Shown one piece after another: positions 1 through 12,600 of a DNA stretch of 64,000 nucleotides (its first letter is position 1; each line of letters opens with the position of its first letter). Both the position numbers and the translations under genes were made by a program. The notes beneath the pieces were generated by a model. It saw only the letters and a list, made by a program, of their open reading frames with translations, made no database searches and was not told where the DNA came from. The DNA comes from Clostridia bacterium. Lineage in GTDB: Bacteria; Bacillota; Clostridia; Christensenellales; CAG-138. The stretch lies in assembly GCA_017448545.1 (NCBI GenBank), contig JAFSLH010000006.1, forward strand, positions 1-64,000. The letters run 5' to 3'.

Positions 1-1185
1 CTGATCGGAGATGTATTGATCCTCGCTTGTTGATACAGAAGTATTCAGATAACGATACGCCGTGGTAATCAGTCCGTTTTTATAGGTATCCGGCCAGCCT
101 TTTCCGCCCTGTTTGTCCGAAATCGACGCGTAATACACATATTGCCGGTTGGGATCCGGTTGCCAATTCAGCGATCCGAGGTCGACGCTCTTCATCCTCC
201 GCGTCACCGTGCCGTCGCTTGCGTAGGTGTCGCCGTCGTAGTACAGCTTGTTTCCGGCCGACAGCTTCGGAATGCCGCGAAGCGTCAGGCTGCTGTCGAG
301 CGCATAGCTGCGCTTGCGGTACGGTTCGTACTCCCCGTTGCGGTAGCCGCTCCAGACGAGGTGGACGCAGGTATCGGTCGCGTTTCCGCCCGTGACCGTC
401 AGCGTGCCGCTGTTCGTCGGCGTAAAGACGCCGTCCGAATCCGGCGTGATCGTTTCGCTTGCGCCGTTGCCGTCGGCATACGACAGCGCGGTATACGTGC
501 CGGTGATCTGATACGCTTTGCCGCCGAGCAGCTTTGCCGTGCCGGTCGTCGGATCGTATGCGTTGAACCCGACCGTCTCGTGGCGCGACGCGTTGACGGA
601 AAGCAGCTCGCCGGCGTTGTACGCATAACTGTCCTTCGGGAACAGGCTGCGGAACCACGCGACGCCTGCGCCGATCGTCGATTGCTCCAATCCGTAAACA
701 TAGTTTGCAATCTCGGTGTCGAACATGAGGCTGAGGTCGAACAGCAGATCGCCGGAAGAAACCGAAACGGCGGTTCCGTCGGAGGCGGCGACCGTCCATG
801 CGTCGCTGATCCGCGCAGCATACTTGCGTCCGCTTGGGAGCGTTACGGACGTCGTTGCGCTCCCGACGAGCTGATTCCAACAAATCGTGCCGCCGACGAG
901 CTTGTCCTTTTCCCGCGGGCCGATGTCCACCGATCCGCCGGAAGTGCGGAACAGGTACGATTCATTGTCCGTTTCAAAGATACTGGAAATCAACTGTTCC
1001 GCCGTGCCCGCGCCGAGGCTGCTGTAATAGCCGTCGACCGAAGCCTTCCCCTGCATCGCAAGCGCGATTGCATACAGCAGTTTGTCCAGGTGCGTCACCG
1101 GCTCCGGCAGCTCCGGAACGTCCGCTCCTGCAGCCGAACGCAGATAATCGTCATAGTGACGAATCGATTCTTCAATATCTGTCAT
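1..1185 (-). CDS. Phage tail/baseplate-type structural protein (partial, C-terminus outside window)
   Basis: The reading frame is open from an ATG at 1185 to the window edge (about 395 residues). A GAGGGAG ribosome binding site is 7 bases before this ATG; another ATG six bases upstream lies too close to it. The N-terminus reads TDIEESIRHYDDYLRSAAG and then LDKLLYAIALAMQGK, a short helical segment. The rest is rich in Gly, Thr, Ser and Tyr and looks like beta-structured tail-fibre or tail-tip material. It is the fourth gene in a tail-tip run after the giant virion protein. I recognise no named domain; the tail assignment rests on position and composition. Confidence 0.6.
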   Translation of the reverse strand, partial: MTDIEESIRHYDDYLRSAAGADVPELPEPVTHLDKLLYAIALAMQGKASVDGYYSSLGAGTAEQLISSIFETDNESYLFRTSGGSVDIGPREKDKLVGGTICWNQLVGSATTSVTLPSGRKYAARISDAWTVAASDGTAVSVSSGDLLFDLSLMFDTEIANYVYGLEQSTIGAGVAWFRSLFPKDSYAYNAGELLSVNASRHETVGFNAYDPTTGTAKLLGGKAYQITGTYTALSYADGNGASETITPDSDGVFTPTNSGTLTVTGGNATDTCVHLVWSGYRNGEYEPYRKRSYALDSSLTLRGIPKLSAGNKLYYDGDTYASDGTVTRRMKSVDLGSLNWQPDPNRQYVYYASISDKQGGKGWPDTYKNGLITTAYRYLNTSVSTSEDQYISDQ

Positions 1186-1206
1186 GTTCATTCTCCCTCT
1201 TTCTGT

Positions 1207-2298
1207 TTAATCTGATCGGACCATGGATCCGTTCTTTTTTGCATAAAGCACTCCGATTTTCATGATTCCGCTTCTTTTCCCGGTAACCAATCCGGTTTGC
1301 ATGTTGCCGTTTTGCTTTCCTCTGATCGTGCTCCGCGCGTCCCACACCGCATACAGCACCGTATTCGCATCAACGGCAAATTCCGCTCCCGGTAAATATG
1401 CGACCGATCCGTTCGACGTCAGCGCCCATCCGGAAAAATCATACGCAGTTCGCGTCGGCGTCGATTCTGTCAGAACCAGCGCAATCCCGTTGATCTTCGT
1501 TTGCGCAGCAGGTGCATTCGAACCTCCGTTTGCATTGAATGATACTGTGTATGTGTTCCTCCATACCGCATACAAGGTCGCACTGTTTCCGAAGGTATAT
1601 GTCCCTCCTGCCTCGTATTCCGGTTCGGTTGCGCTCGCAGTTGTCGCCCATCCCATGAACGCAGATCCGCTCTTCGTCGGGACAGTATTTGACAGCGTGA
1701 CCTGGCTCCCGTCCGTAAAGCTTTGCGAAGCAGGTGCGCCGCTGCCGCCGTTTGCGTTGTAGGTAATCTCCGCTTCGTCTGTTACCACCGTGAGCGTCGC
1801 CGAATTGAAACCCGTTCCGACCGCCGAGCTGTCCAGCATGACATTATCGTAGACAGAGCTGCTATGCGGGCCGATCAAATATCCGTAAACCGGAACAACA
1901 CCGTCTGACAGATCGATCTCCATATGGTTCGCGCTCGGAACCGTATGCGGAAGCGTATACAGATCCGCTATCACATCCATAGTCGCCGCCGTGCTGTCAG
2001 CAGTTCCCTTCTCGCATTTCGCGGTGGAATTCGAAAGCATGTAAGCGATATCCAGCCAGTTCTTCGTCGACGGATAGTTGTTATCCCTCGCGTAGATCGT
2101 CAGTTTGATCGACGTTGCATGCTTCGAACGCAGCGCAGCGAGCGAAGTCGCATCGAAAAAGTATGCTGCTATGACGCGCCATTCCCCGGATTTTCCCGGG
2201 CGCAAGTTGAACCCGTCTGCCAAATACTCCCAATACGGGCTCCAACTTCTCCCGCCAAAGGTTCGGACGAGCGTCGATGTGAGCGTGTATATTTTCAT
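1207..2298 (-). CDS. Phage tail-tip protein with two InlB-type B-repeats
   Basis: This is a 363-residue protein. After an N-terminal beta-type region (about 1-180) it has two tandem copies of the Listeria-Bacteroides B-repeat (Flg_new fold). Each begins with YNANGGSGAP or FNANGGSNAP, contains GWA in the middle and ends with LYAVW. These modules are common in bacterial surface adhesins, so a host- or matrix-binding role at the tail tip is plausible. The ATG at 2298 follows an AGAGGGTAGAAG ribosome binding site. The gene lies 14 bases after the BppU-like gene and is probably co-transcribed with it. Confidence 0.65.
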   Translation of the reverse strand: MKIYTLTSTLVRTFGGRSWSPYWEYLADGFNLRPGKSGEWRVIAAYFFDATSLAALRSKHATSIKLTIYARDNNYPSTKNWLDIAYMLSNSTAKCEKGTADSTAATMDVIADLYTLPHTVPSANHMEIDLSDGVVPVYGYLIGPHSSSVYDNVMLDSSAVGTGFNSATLTVVTDEAEITYNANGGSGAPASQSFTDGSQVTLSNTVPTKSGSAFMGWATTASATEPEYEAGGTYTFGNSATLYAVWRNTYTVSFNANGGSNAPAAQTKINGIALVLTESTPTRTAYDFSGWALTSNGSVAYLPGAEFAVDANTVLYAVWDARSTIRGKQNGNMQTGLVTGKRSGIMKIGVLYAKKNGSMVRSD

Positions 2299-2311
2299 CT
2301 TCTACCCTCTG

Positions 2312-3595
2312 TTACGCAAGCCAGTGGATATAAATATCTCCGTCCGCCAACGAATCCGCCATTTCTTCCGGATCTGTTTCTCCGTCATAGATGCCGAGAT
2401 TGTTCCGCGCGCCTGCCTTCTGTTCCGCTGTGAACGCCTGCGCCCCTGTCCGTGCCGCCGTCAGCATCAGCGTGCTGCAGTCCTCGGTTGCAGGGAAGTA
2501 CGCCGTTGCGATCGGTGACCGCTCCACTTTGATCCGGCGCACCATGAAGTCCGCTGCGCTCCCCGCTCCTTTTGCAATATGGATCGCAAACAGCCCGTTC
2601 GCTGTCGTGTCCCATCCTTCCGGGATTCGCATTCCCGGCAGAATCGTCCTCGTCCATCCGGATGCCGTTTCCGCGCTGATCGATGACGTCAGCGTTGTGT
2701 TTCCGTTCGTGAGCTTCGCGGAGATCGTGAACGGTCCCTCTGTCTTGATCTCCATCGAGACGGATACGTCCTCGCCCGCTGCGAGCATATCCAAAAATGC
2801 AGCATGCCCGATCAGCGATCCGCCGGCGCGTTGCACGCGCTGCAGTTCTGCGTCTCCCGCTCCGGACGGGAATTCGATCAGAATATGATTCCCCACAGAA
2901 ACCGTCGGCAACGAAATCGCTGCGTCTTTTTCTACGGTCCACAGTGTGGACGTTCCGGTCGAAATGCTGTCTGTCAGCGGTATCGCGTCCGGAAGCAGGT
3001 TTTCTCCGACAGAATAGTTCCCGACGTACTGAATCACGGATCCCGCATCGATCACCGTTCCGTCGTCCATCGTGATCACCAGGTGCGACGTACTCGTGCT
3101 GATCTCGATCTTTTTGACATACCGCATCCGCGCGATCGCTTCATTGACTCGATTGACCGCATCAATCAGCGCCGGGTATGCGTCCGACGATCTCACGCCT
3201 TCCTGTGATCCCTGCTTTGCCCGGAACGTAAATCCCTGCGTCGTAACAAGCGTGTCATAGGTTTCTGTATCGGTCGTGTAGATCTCCAGCGCGGCATAAT
3301 TGTCATCTTCTGCATATGTCTCCTGAAACAGTTCTACCGTGATCGATCCGTCCTGATTGATTGTGATTCCGCTGTCCTCAAGATCGGAATCCTGGCTCGC
3401 CCATCCGTTATTGGATTGCACATTCAAAATGACGCGGCTGACGGCGATATCCGATGCGTTCAGCGGTTGACCGTCTGACGTCACCGTGATCTGGAATACG
3501 TTTCCGGAGTCGCCCGCGACAATCCCCTTGACCTGGATCGGCGATTCCCGCTTCAGATCTACCTGAATATTGAAAACCTTCTTAATTGCTGCCAT
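2312..3595 (-). CDS. BppU-like phage baseplate upper / receptor-binding-scaffold protein
   Basis: The first 150 or so residues of this 427-residue protein match what I know of the BppU N-terminal family: an opening FNIQVDLKRESPIQVKGIV, a beta-sandwich with an NVQSNNGWAS-type segment, then a helix before residue 160 (AYPALIDAVNRVNEAIARM). Such domains anchor receptor-binding proteins to the virion. Residues 200-390 look like a carbohydrate-binding-type beta domain, and the C-terminus has GAQAFTAEQKAGARNNLGI, a motif frequent before fibre extensions. It is the first gene after a terminator and a 41-bp promoter-like repeat, so it probably starts its own late transcription unit. An AAAGGAG site precedes the ATG. 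Confidence 0.75.
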   Translation of the reverse strand: MAAIKKVFNIQVDLKRESPIQVKGIVAGDSGNVFQITVTSDGQPLNASDIAVSRVILNVQSNNGWASQDSDLEDSGITINQDGSITVELFQETYAEDDNYAALEIYTTDTETYDTLVTTQGFTFRAKQGSQEGVRSSDAYPALIDAVNRVNEAIARMRYVKKIEISTSTSHLVITMDDGTVIDAGSVIQYVGNYSVGENLLPDAIPLTDSISTGTSTLWTVEKDAAISLPTVSVGNHILIEFPSGAGDAELQRVQRAGGSLIGHAAFLDMLAAGEDVSVSMEIKTEGPFTISAKLTNGNTTLTSSISAETASGWTRTILPGMRIPEGWDTTANGLFAIHIAKGAGSAADFMVRRIKVERSPIATAYFPATEDCSTLMLTAARTGAQAFTAEQKAGARNNLGIYDGETDPEEMADSLADGDIYIHWLA

Positions 3596-3612
3596 ATTAT
3601 TTCGCTCCTTTA

Positions 3613-3653
3613 TGCTTTCACCATATCACGCTTTCGGGCCCCAAAACTGCCAT
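3613..3653 (-). promoter_or_regulatory. Candidate late promoter, copy 1 of a 41-bp duplicated element
   Basis: This sequence is identical at 40 of 41 positions to 21125-21165. Read leftward it contains TGATATGGT, an extended -10 box (TGnTATnnT), but only GTTTTG at the -35 position 17 bases upstream, as expected for an activator-dependent promoter. It lies directly after the terminator of the giant gene and directly before the BppU-like gene. Confidence 0.6.
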
Positions 3654-3662
3654 TATGAAAGA

Positions 3663-3685
3663 AAGTCCCCCTTATCAGGAGACTT
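3663..3685 (-). terminator. Terminator-like hairpin after the giant virion gene
   Basis: On the minus strand AAGTCTCC and GGGGACTT can pair around a short loop, followed by TTTCTTTC. The hairpin begins 8 bases past the giant gene's stop codon and just ahead of the promoter-like repeat. Confidence 0.55.
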
Positions 3686-3692
3686 CTTCCAT

Positions 3693-6600
3693 TCAGTATT
3701 CCCTTTGCGGCTTCTGCACGCCGGTGATCGTCATATCAAGCGTTTCCTTCTGCTCCTTTGTGAAGCGTTGAGACGTCAGCCAATCCCGGAAGCGTTCATT
3801 ATACCCCGCCCCGTTCTTCGTCTCCTTCTGGTATGCCTGATAGGCCTCTGCAATAATCGAATCCCCGATCCCTTGCTTTCGCAGCTCGCTCACGCGTCCC
3901 TTCTGCGCATCCGTCAGCCCGGAAAGGTAGAACGCATCCCGATTCGAATAGTCCGCAACCTTCGCCGCATTTCCGATGATGCATTCGTCAAGCGTCCGCT
4001 TTTCTGCAGCCGTATACGGTTGTTCCATCAACCATTCACGGAACCGCTGCGACTTATCGTCTCCGCTCATTCCGTCGTACTGCTCGCGCGCCGCAGATGC
4101 CGTATTGACGTCTACGCCTCTTTCGATGATCTGCAGGATGTTCTCGTACTTCTTCCCGGAATACTTCTGCGAGAGGTCATACATCGTCCGATCGGAATAA
4201 TCCGCGATCGTTTCCCACTCGTCATCGTTCAGCTTCTGCAGAACGCCGTTCTCGATCCGTGTTTCCGCTTTCCCTGTGTACAGCAGCATTTCGTCCAGCA
4301 TCGCTTTCTGATCCGGCGTGAGATCGTCTGCTGCCATCAGCAGATCACGCTGCACTTCGGTCTTTTTCTTCTCATCGGTTCCCTTGCAAGCGTCCAGCTG
4401 GTTCTTGTAGTAGAAGAACGTTTTCCCGCCGTAGCCTTGCCCGTTGCTCGTCCATTGCTTATACAGCGCTGCTATTTTGGCTTTGCTCAGGCTCTTGGAC
4501 GAATGCCGGAACCAGTCCAGCTCTCCTGTCTCGATTGCGGTCTGCAGATCCTCAACATGATGGACCATCCCGACGATGATGTTCCGCGCGTTCGCATACG
4601 GCACGCCCGCGATCTTCGCTATCGGCTGGATCAGCTTCTCAGCCTTTTTCCATACATCCGCTGCGTCTGCTTCGCCCTTGATGCCGCTCACAATCTCCCC
4701 GACAACGCCGCTGACGTCCTTCAGGTCATTGACGGAATCGATCAGCAATGCGGAGCTGTCATACACAGACACAAGCTCCCGTCCTGTTGCCTTGTTCAGT
4801 CCCATCATAAGCATGTCGAACAGCTCCGATCCGAACACGAACGACCCCGCAAGGCTCGACAGCATCGATACCCCGAAGTTCAACGCCATGCTTTCCGGCG
4901 TGATCTCTTCGTCCTTGTCGCGCCACGGATTCATCTTCTGCAGAATCGCGTTCGCCAGAAGCGTCATCGCATTGAACACTACGTTCTGCACGACCTGGGA
5001 CGAGATCGCACGGGCAAACTTGACGTTCGCTGCCTTCCGGTGCGAATCGTCTTTTGCAAGATTCCTCGTCGCCTTGAATTCGCCGAAAGCATCGACCAGA
5101 ATCCCGCCGTTCTGGATCGCCTGCGTCTTGAACATGCCGAACAATGCATGAAACAGCGGATTGTCTTTTCTCAGGTACTGTGCACGCTGCAGCGGCGTGT
5201 AGTTCGGCTGCGTCTCCTGCACCACGCGATTGAACAGTTTCGCGACCTCTTTATAGTAGGTATCCGATCCTACCGTCAAATCCGGGTGCAAGTCCTTCAC
5301 GTCGTATTCGCACGCGTACCACAGGCGCCCGACGGTTCCGACGTCGACCTTCCGGATCCAGTCCATGACCGCCGGCATCTTGTCCGCCCAATTCTTGCTC
5401 GCCTTGTAGTCGGCGATATCCCGGTCGATCATTCCCTGCCGCCGGATATAGAGCAGCGGCGTGTAGCGATCGATCAGTTCCATATCCGCCCGGCTGAATA
5501 CGCGTCCGTTCTTCCCGCCGCGTCCCAGCGCTTTGATCAAAGACTTCCAGCTCAGCACGGACGCCGCCGTCGGGTACGACGCCGCCTGCTTGATCGTTAC
5601 GGAGATATTCGTCGCGAGTGTCGCCCGGACGATGTTGCTCGTGATCTTCGCCATGAAGCGGTCGTCGGAATCCATGTGCGGCCGTTTCTGCAGATCGCGG
5701 AGGAATCCTTCGATCACTTCCGCGCCGTGCTCGCCGAGCTTTTCTTTGACGATACCTTTTGCGGATTCGCCATAGAATGCCGTCGAAACATTGTATACGC
5801 GCGTAAAGTTCCGAATCGGAACCGCCATCCCCGCGAACAGCGCCGTATTGTCGATCTGTCGGCGCACGGCGGACGTGATGTCCTCCAAAATGATCGGGTT
5901 CTTCGCGTTCACACGTTCTTTCAGCATGCCCATGTTTTCAATGGACGCATTCTGCGAAATCGTTTCAAATTCCGTTCGTGTGAAGTTCGGGTCCGTTCGG
6001 ATCGGGAAATAGTTTTTCACTTCCGCTTTCTTGTAACCGTACAGCTGCAAAGAAACCTTGTTGATCGCGTTCGGACAGTACCGGTAGAACAGATCCTCCG
6101 CGCAGCGAAGATATGCCCGCTCCGCTTCCGTCAGCGTCTTTTCGAGTTCAGCGCCCTCCGCTGTCGTGAACAGCACCCGGTGTCCGTTCTTTCCGCTGTA
6201 TGCTTCCGCAGTTTTTCCCCGTGCGTACAGCTTCTGATCCGGGACGATGATGTTCCCTTTCAGAATATGCAGCATGTTCTGCGTGTTCCGGCAGTGCATG
6301 ATCAGCGAAAGCTTCATCCCCGTCGTGATCGGAACGCTGTTCCCCTCCAGGTCTTTGATGCCGACGTCGATCCACTTTGCTTTCTTCCCGAACCACGTTT
6401 CGTACTCTTTCCCGTACTGAGAAATGAAGTCCGCAAACAGCTGATTCCCTTCCATAGCGATCCGTTCCTTTTCGATCGCCCCGTCGTTCAGGCGCTGCAT
6501 CTCTTCCACGAGCGCCGCCCCTTCCTGGTATCCTGTTGCCATCCGGGCGAAGCGCTCCGCCGACAGGGACTTATACAGATATCCGGACAGGAAATTCGAC

Positions 6601-9600
6601 TTCTTGACGTTCTGCATCTCCCGGATCAGCTTCTCGCCCTGCTCCTGCACGCCTTCCCGCACCGATCTTCCGATCAGCTGATTCGCCGTCGTGATCTCAT
6701 GCGTGACCGCCGCCATGGTGTCCTTGATGATCTTCATTTCATCGGCAGACAGTTCTCCGAACGACTTTTTGCTTGTGATCGCAGCCAGCGCCATGATCTG
6801 GCTCCGCACCTGCTCGTCCGCGATGTCTGCAAACTCTCCGCTCTCCTCTGTTTTCAACCGCTCGTACGCCTGTGCAAGGTTGTACAGCAGCTGATTGTCC
6901 ATGGACTTTTTCGGATCCAGTATGTAACCGGAAAGTTTCTCCATGTATTCCTTGACAGAGGCCATAAGCGCCTGCGGGATATGCTTCTTCGTCGTCGGAT
7001 GGTTCGCTGCCGCGGCCAGCTTCGCAAGATTCTTTTTCAACGATTCCGCAAGCGAGCGCTTTACGAATGCCTCACGCGCATCCGATTTCCCCTCCTTGTA
7101 CGCCTGGGCCTGCTTCTTCACACTTTCCTGCAGTTGCTGGTCCAGCGACCGGATATGTCGCTCGTTCTCTTTAATTTGAATCTTTAGTCCGGTGCGTTCC
7201 TGCTGCAGTGCGTTCACGTCGGAACGATTATTCTCCGATTCCTTCATGAAGAACGTCGCGCGATCCGCCAGTTCTTTCATGACTTCCTGCTGCGCCTGTT
7301 CCACAGACACGTCCTGGCGTACCGGCACAAGCTTGATCACGCCGTCGAACAGTTCGCCGGTCAGCATTTCCGCTGCGCTCTCCGCCGCCGCTTTGTCCGC
7401 ATACACCCGTTCCGTCGATACCTTCATCGAATCGGCAAGGTTCAGCAGCGCAATCGGCTGATCCGCATCCGAAATATCGACGTACTCCCGCGCGACCGTT
7501 TCGACGATGGATTGCCAGTTTTGATCCAGATTCGCCGGATTCGCCGCCGTTGCCCGCCGCACCGTGATTCCCCGATCGCCGAGCGCCGTCTGCAGCAGCT
7601 TCATATATGTGAAGATGTTCTTGTATACGTTGACAATCTCCGCGTATTGCGCATCGTTCAGCCAGATCGTTTTCGGAATCTCCCGTTTCAGTTCCGCAAG
7701 CTCCTCCGCGTGCGAGACATCTTTCCCCTCAACGCTGCCGATCATGTCCGAAACGAGCCTTTGCACATCCGCCCAAACCGCCTGCTGATCGGTTCCCTCG
7801 GTGAGTGTGTTCCAGATCCGCGGCGCGATATCGACCAACCGATCCGCAAGCGCCGAAACCTTCATCCCGGCTTTGACGTCCCGGTACAGTTCCGCCTGCT
7901 CGCCCTGCCGCACCGTGTCCAGCAGCTTCTTCGCCAGCGCGGTCACGTCCTTCTCCCGGAACGACCGCCCGTCTGCCAGCGCGTGCGATTTGTTCCACTC
8001 CCGCATCTGCTCGTGCTTGCGTTTCGTGATCCGCTTCAGCGCGCTTTCGTATTTCTTCCCCTGCAGGATGCTGTCGATCTCTTCCGGGGCCGTGGCCGGT
8101 TTCTTCACCTGCTCCCGCTCGTCCTGATCATCGAAGACCGGCAAAGGCACCTCGTCCCGACGCTGGTGCTGTTCTCCTTGATTTGTCCCGGAATTTTCCC
8201 TATTGACAACTCCCGTATTCTGTGGTTTACTATCATCGAAAGCTGCATTTCCTGTCTCCGTCTTTGAACGGTTTGGGCCTTGAGCCCCGTCAGTCGGGAA
8301 AACAGCTTTTTCTATTCTCCCAACATTATAGATCGTATTGATCTTCCCGTTCTTGCCGACCGAGATTCTCATTTTATAGTATCCGGTTTTATCTCTAAAA
8401 TAAGCAACGCGATAATTGAACCCTTCTTTCACGAACAGGTGGTTTTTCTTATCTAATGTTGTTTTTCCATCGCCTTTCGAGATTTGAGCAAGTTCATCAA
8501 TATGCGTTTCTGCCCGCAGTTTTAGCGCATATTCGCCATCCGTCATGGTCCTTTTCTGTTTTCCTTGTACCTCAATTTCATTGCGGAAAGCTGCTTTCCC
8601 CGCAGTATCCGCTGTGATCGTCAACGCTGTCCCTTTTTCTGTATACACGGTAACGTCTCTCCCATGCCGGATTTCGTTGTTGATATAGTCCGTTACCTGC
8701 TTTCCCCATTTTGAAGAATCAGTCCCATGGATGACCTCTCGATCGAATTCAACATATTTCCCTTTCGCATTTTCTCGAATCGAATACTGCTTCCCCTCGC
8801 TGTTCTGCCGGGACTGTTTTCTGCTCGCCTCGATGACCGCATTCGCCCAGGCATCCGCGACGCGCTTGACGTCCATCGCGCCGCTCTCGATCAGGCGTGC
8901 TTCGCGGCTCGACGGGTCCTTCCGGTCGAGCAGCTTCTGAATATTCTCATAAATCCCTTTCAGGTAGTTCCGAATCTTCCGCGCCGTGCTCAGGTGCTCG
9001 CTTGCCATGCGCCGCTGCACGTCCATATTCTGCAGCATCGGTTCGCAGCACTCCGCCACGGCTTCCGCACGCGCACCCTCTTCCGAAAGCGACGCGTCCT
9101 TCTGTCGCTCGTACCGCACGAACGTGTCGAACAGCGGTTCCCCGTCCTTCCGGTTCTCATTGATCCACTCCTGCAGATCGTCCGGCAGCAGGTCGTAGCT
9201 GTCCAGCGCATTGATCTCTTCCTCCAAAACGCTCACGAACGCCTTGTATGCTTCCAGGTCCGTGTTCTCCAGCCAGTGCGTCAGCTCGTGCGATACCGTG
9301 TGCATCACGCCGCGCGAAGAATCCAGTGCGACCGTCAGCGTGTTCGATGCGCGATCATAGTTTCCGTTTTCCTCCAGCGTGTCCACGATCCGGATATTCA
9401 CGCCCGTCGTGTTCGCAATCGCCTGCGCAAACGCGAATTCAGCCTTATGCTGAGACGTCAGGAACCGCGCATTTTCTGTTTTGAACGCATAGGCAACTGT
9501 TCCCCTGTCCGTCTTGATCGTGCCCGTCTTGTCGCGTTCAGAGGGCAAGGCGGCTAATCTACGCTGCTCCTCGGTCATGCGGCTTGTCACCGTTTCCCGC

Positions 9601-12600
9601 GGCTGCTCCGTCCGGGTGCTCTGTCTGCTCGGCTGCTGTGCCGCCTGCCGAAGCCCCTGCGCCATGCTGATAGCCGATCCGCTTACCGGCTGCCCGAAGA
9701 CGTCCCGGTTCTTTGCGGCTTCCGTGTTCGCAGCCTTCATAACGTCTTCGCGCGTGGCCACGCTCACACCGTACGTTTTGTTGAACACCTGCACGGCCGT
9801 TTTGCTGCTCGCGATCCGTTCGGCATCCTTCTCGTCGATGTCGACGCCGAACGTGATCTTCTCGAATGCGTCGACCGCGTTTTTCCCTTCGACGCCGAGC
9901 TGCTGCCGGATCGTCTCGTTCGTCTGATCCTGCATTGCAAGATACAGCGTCGTCAGTTCGACGTCCGAAAGATTCTGTTTCTTCGCGAGATCCTGCAGCT
10001 CCGCCGTGTCATACGAAAAACCGCGCAGCTTCTCCACGGCTCCGTCCGTGCCGCGAAGCTTCTTCCCGATTTCCCCGTTCTGCTGCTCCGCTTCCATCTG
10101 CGTCTGCAGCCGCCCGAGCTCCACGTCCGTCAGGTTCTTCGATTTCTGCAGTTTGGCCGCGTCTTCGTTCTGAAATTGATAGTTCAGAAGCTCGTTCAGT
10201 TCGATTTCATTGCTGCGAATCTGTGCTCCCAGCGAACGCATCTCCTGTGTGTTCGATCCTCTGTACTGAATCGCCGTCGCACCGGCACCCATCAGACCGC
10301 CGGAAAGGAATCCGCCCGCTCCGGCTACGATGATTTCTTTTACCGCATCGGCAGCGACTTGTCCATAGGCTTCTTTCTGCGAATACCCGCGGTTGATCAT
10401 GCTCCGGTATTCTTCCATCAGCTTCGCTTTGTCGCCGTTGATGACCATATCCGCGATCATGTTCGCGATTTCCGTATTGACCTCCTCGGAAGCCTCTACC
10501 CCCGCCTGCTTCAGCACGTTGATCACAATCTCCTTCAACGTGCCCGCTTCTCCGATCCGAAGCAATCGGTCGATGCTCAGTGTTTCAAACAGCATTTCTA
10601 AGGCGCCGGCTGCCGTTGCCGTGATCCGCGCCTGCGCCTGAGACAAACCGCGTTCGGTTCCTTCCCGCAGCGCAGCATTAAACGCCGCGCCGCCGAGCAT
10701 AGCGCCGCCGAGCCACGTTATACCCGTTGCTTTCGAAATCCCCGCCGCGGCAGCGCTGTCCAGCATTGACATTCCCGTTCCGTACAGGAATTGTCCCTCT
10801 TCCGACCAGTCTTCTGATCTGCTCTCCCGGATCAAGCCTGCGAAGTTCAGCCGATTGATTTCCTCTTTTGACATCTCAGACCCTTGCAGCGCTCTCCCCC
10901 ATACAACAATCGGGCCCACCATGCCCGACAACAGATTGATCGGCACGGACAAGATATCCGATACTACAGGCAAATTCTTTGCAAATTCGCGCGCAGCTTC
11001 TTCCACCCTGTCCCCGCCGCGCTGATCCAGCGTCGGAAGCAGTGCTTCGAAGTACGCATCTGCAGCCTCCGGCCCTTTCTCGTTGTACACCGCATTGAAC
11101 GCGTTTACCTCGGCGTCCGTCATGTAAATCGAGTATTGCAGAGATAGTGCTGTCGCTTTTTCTTCTTCGTCTTTCCATGTCAGCCCGCTGTACCACCCAT
11201 TAAAGTCTTCCGAGAGTTTATACAGTCCGTGTCGTTCTCCCTCTTCTTTCATGTCAGCGTCGAAAAGAAGTAAAATGTCACGATCGTTGACGGCTTTATA
11301 ATACATTGATCCCGTATCACGTTTGGAATGCAGGTTGTACTGTTCGACCATGTCATCCTCCAGCTTCCAAATCCCGAGGGCTGATTTGTCCCAATTTTCC
11401 GGTGCTTTGTACGCATGCTTCGCGGTCGTATCGCCCGTTTCGGCAAGCGTCTTTCCCTCTTCCAGTGTTTTCTCGTTCTGTTCGAGCTTCCTATACGCTT
11501 TGACAATCTGCAGACGCTGCCGCTTCTTCTCGTCCTCCTCGCTGCTCTGTACGGTACTCGCAGGCCCTGCCGCCCGGTTCGCCGCCCATGCGGTCCCGGC
11601 GTCTCCCGTGTTCGCGCTGTTGCTCAGGTTGTTTCTGATGCTGTTTGCTGCATTTTTGACAGACGTCTTCGCTTCCAGTTCTTTCAGTTCCTTATCGATC
11701 TCTTCGTCCGTCAGATTGCCGTACTGCTGAAACGCATATGAAATTTCAAAGCTGTTATTCACCTTCTCCATTTCATCGCGGCCCTGTTTGATCTTGCCCT
11801 CCAGTTCGCTCTGTCGGGTCTGCCCGCTCTCGATCTTCTTATCCAGCTCGGCAAGTTCTTCCCGGAAGCCGCTCGTTTCCGGGTGGCGATCGTGGTTCAT
11901 GTTCTCGATGAGCGTCGCACGGTAGATATACAGATCTTCCAGGCTGTCCTTTGTCTGCACCAGGTCCTTTTCGAGCTGTTTCGTTTCAGCCTCCGTTTCC
12001 CGATAACCCGTCGCCGCATAGTACTCTTCCCGCTGGCCTTCCTCTGTGTTCAAACGTTTTTCCCTTGCAGCGGCGAGCCCTGCAAGGCGTTTTTCCGCGT
12101 TTGTAGTCGTCGCGTTCTGAGCCGGCGTGGTGTCCAATCCGTAGCTTTTCGCCAATTCCAATGTTTTGTTCTGTTCCTCTGTTCTCCTTCGCTCCGGTGT
12201 AAGCGTTGCCCTGATCGTGTTCGAAACAAGTTGCTGCGTCGCTTTTTCTGCGATTCTTTGTCCCGCTCCTGCGCTTGCGCTCGTACCCTGCAGATATCGT
12301 TCCTGTCGCGCGTCCACTTTTTCCTGCAGCAGCGGCTTTGTCGCACCGGATGCCCGCAATTCCTTTTTCTGTTCCTCTAATTGTTTCTTCTGCTCTTCCA
12401 AATACGACTGATATGCCGCATTCCGTGCAGCGATCGTTCTGTTGGCCGCTTTGATCGCTTCCTGCTCCAGCGGAACCGCTTCCGCTTTCTGCAGCTGATC
12501 GTTGTAGGTATCGAATGCGGTCTGCACCTTTGCCTGCCGCCGCGGCTCTTCGCCGGAAATGATATTTCCCTGCACCGAAGCAAGGCCGCGGTTCTGCAGG

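Noticed and set aside
3570..7187. Very long plus-strand open frame opposite the giant virion gene
   Set aside because: It is the antisense shadow of a GC-rich gene: Arg/His/Leu-rich with no domain, no ribosome binding site, and no phage gene on that strand in the late region.
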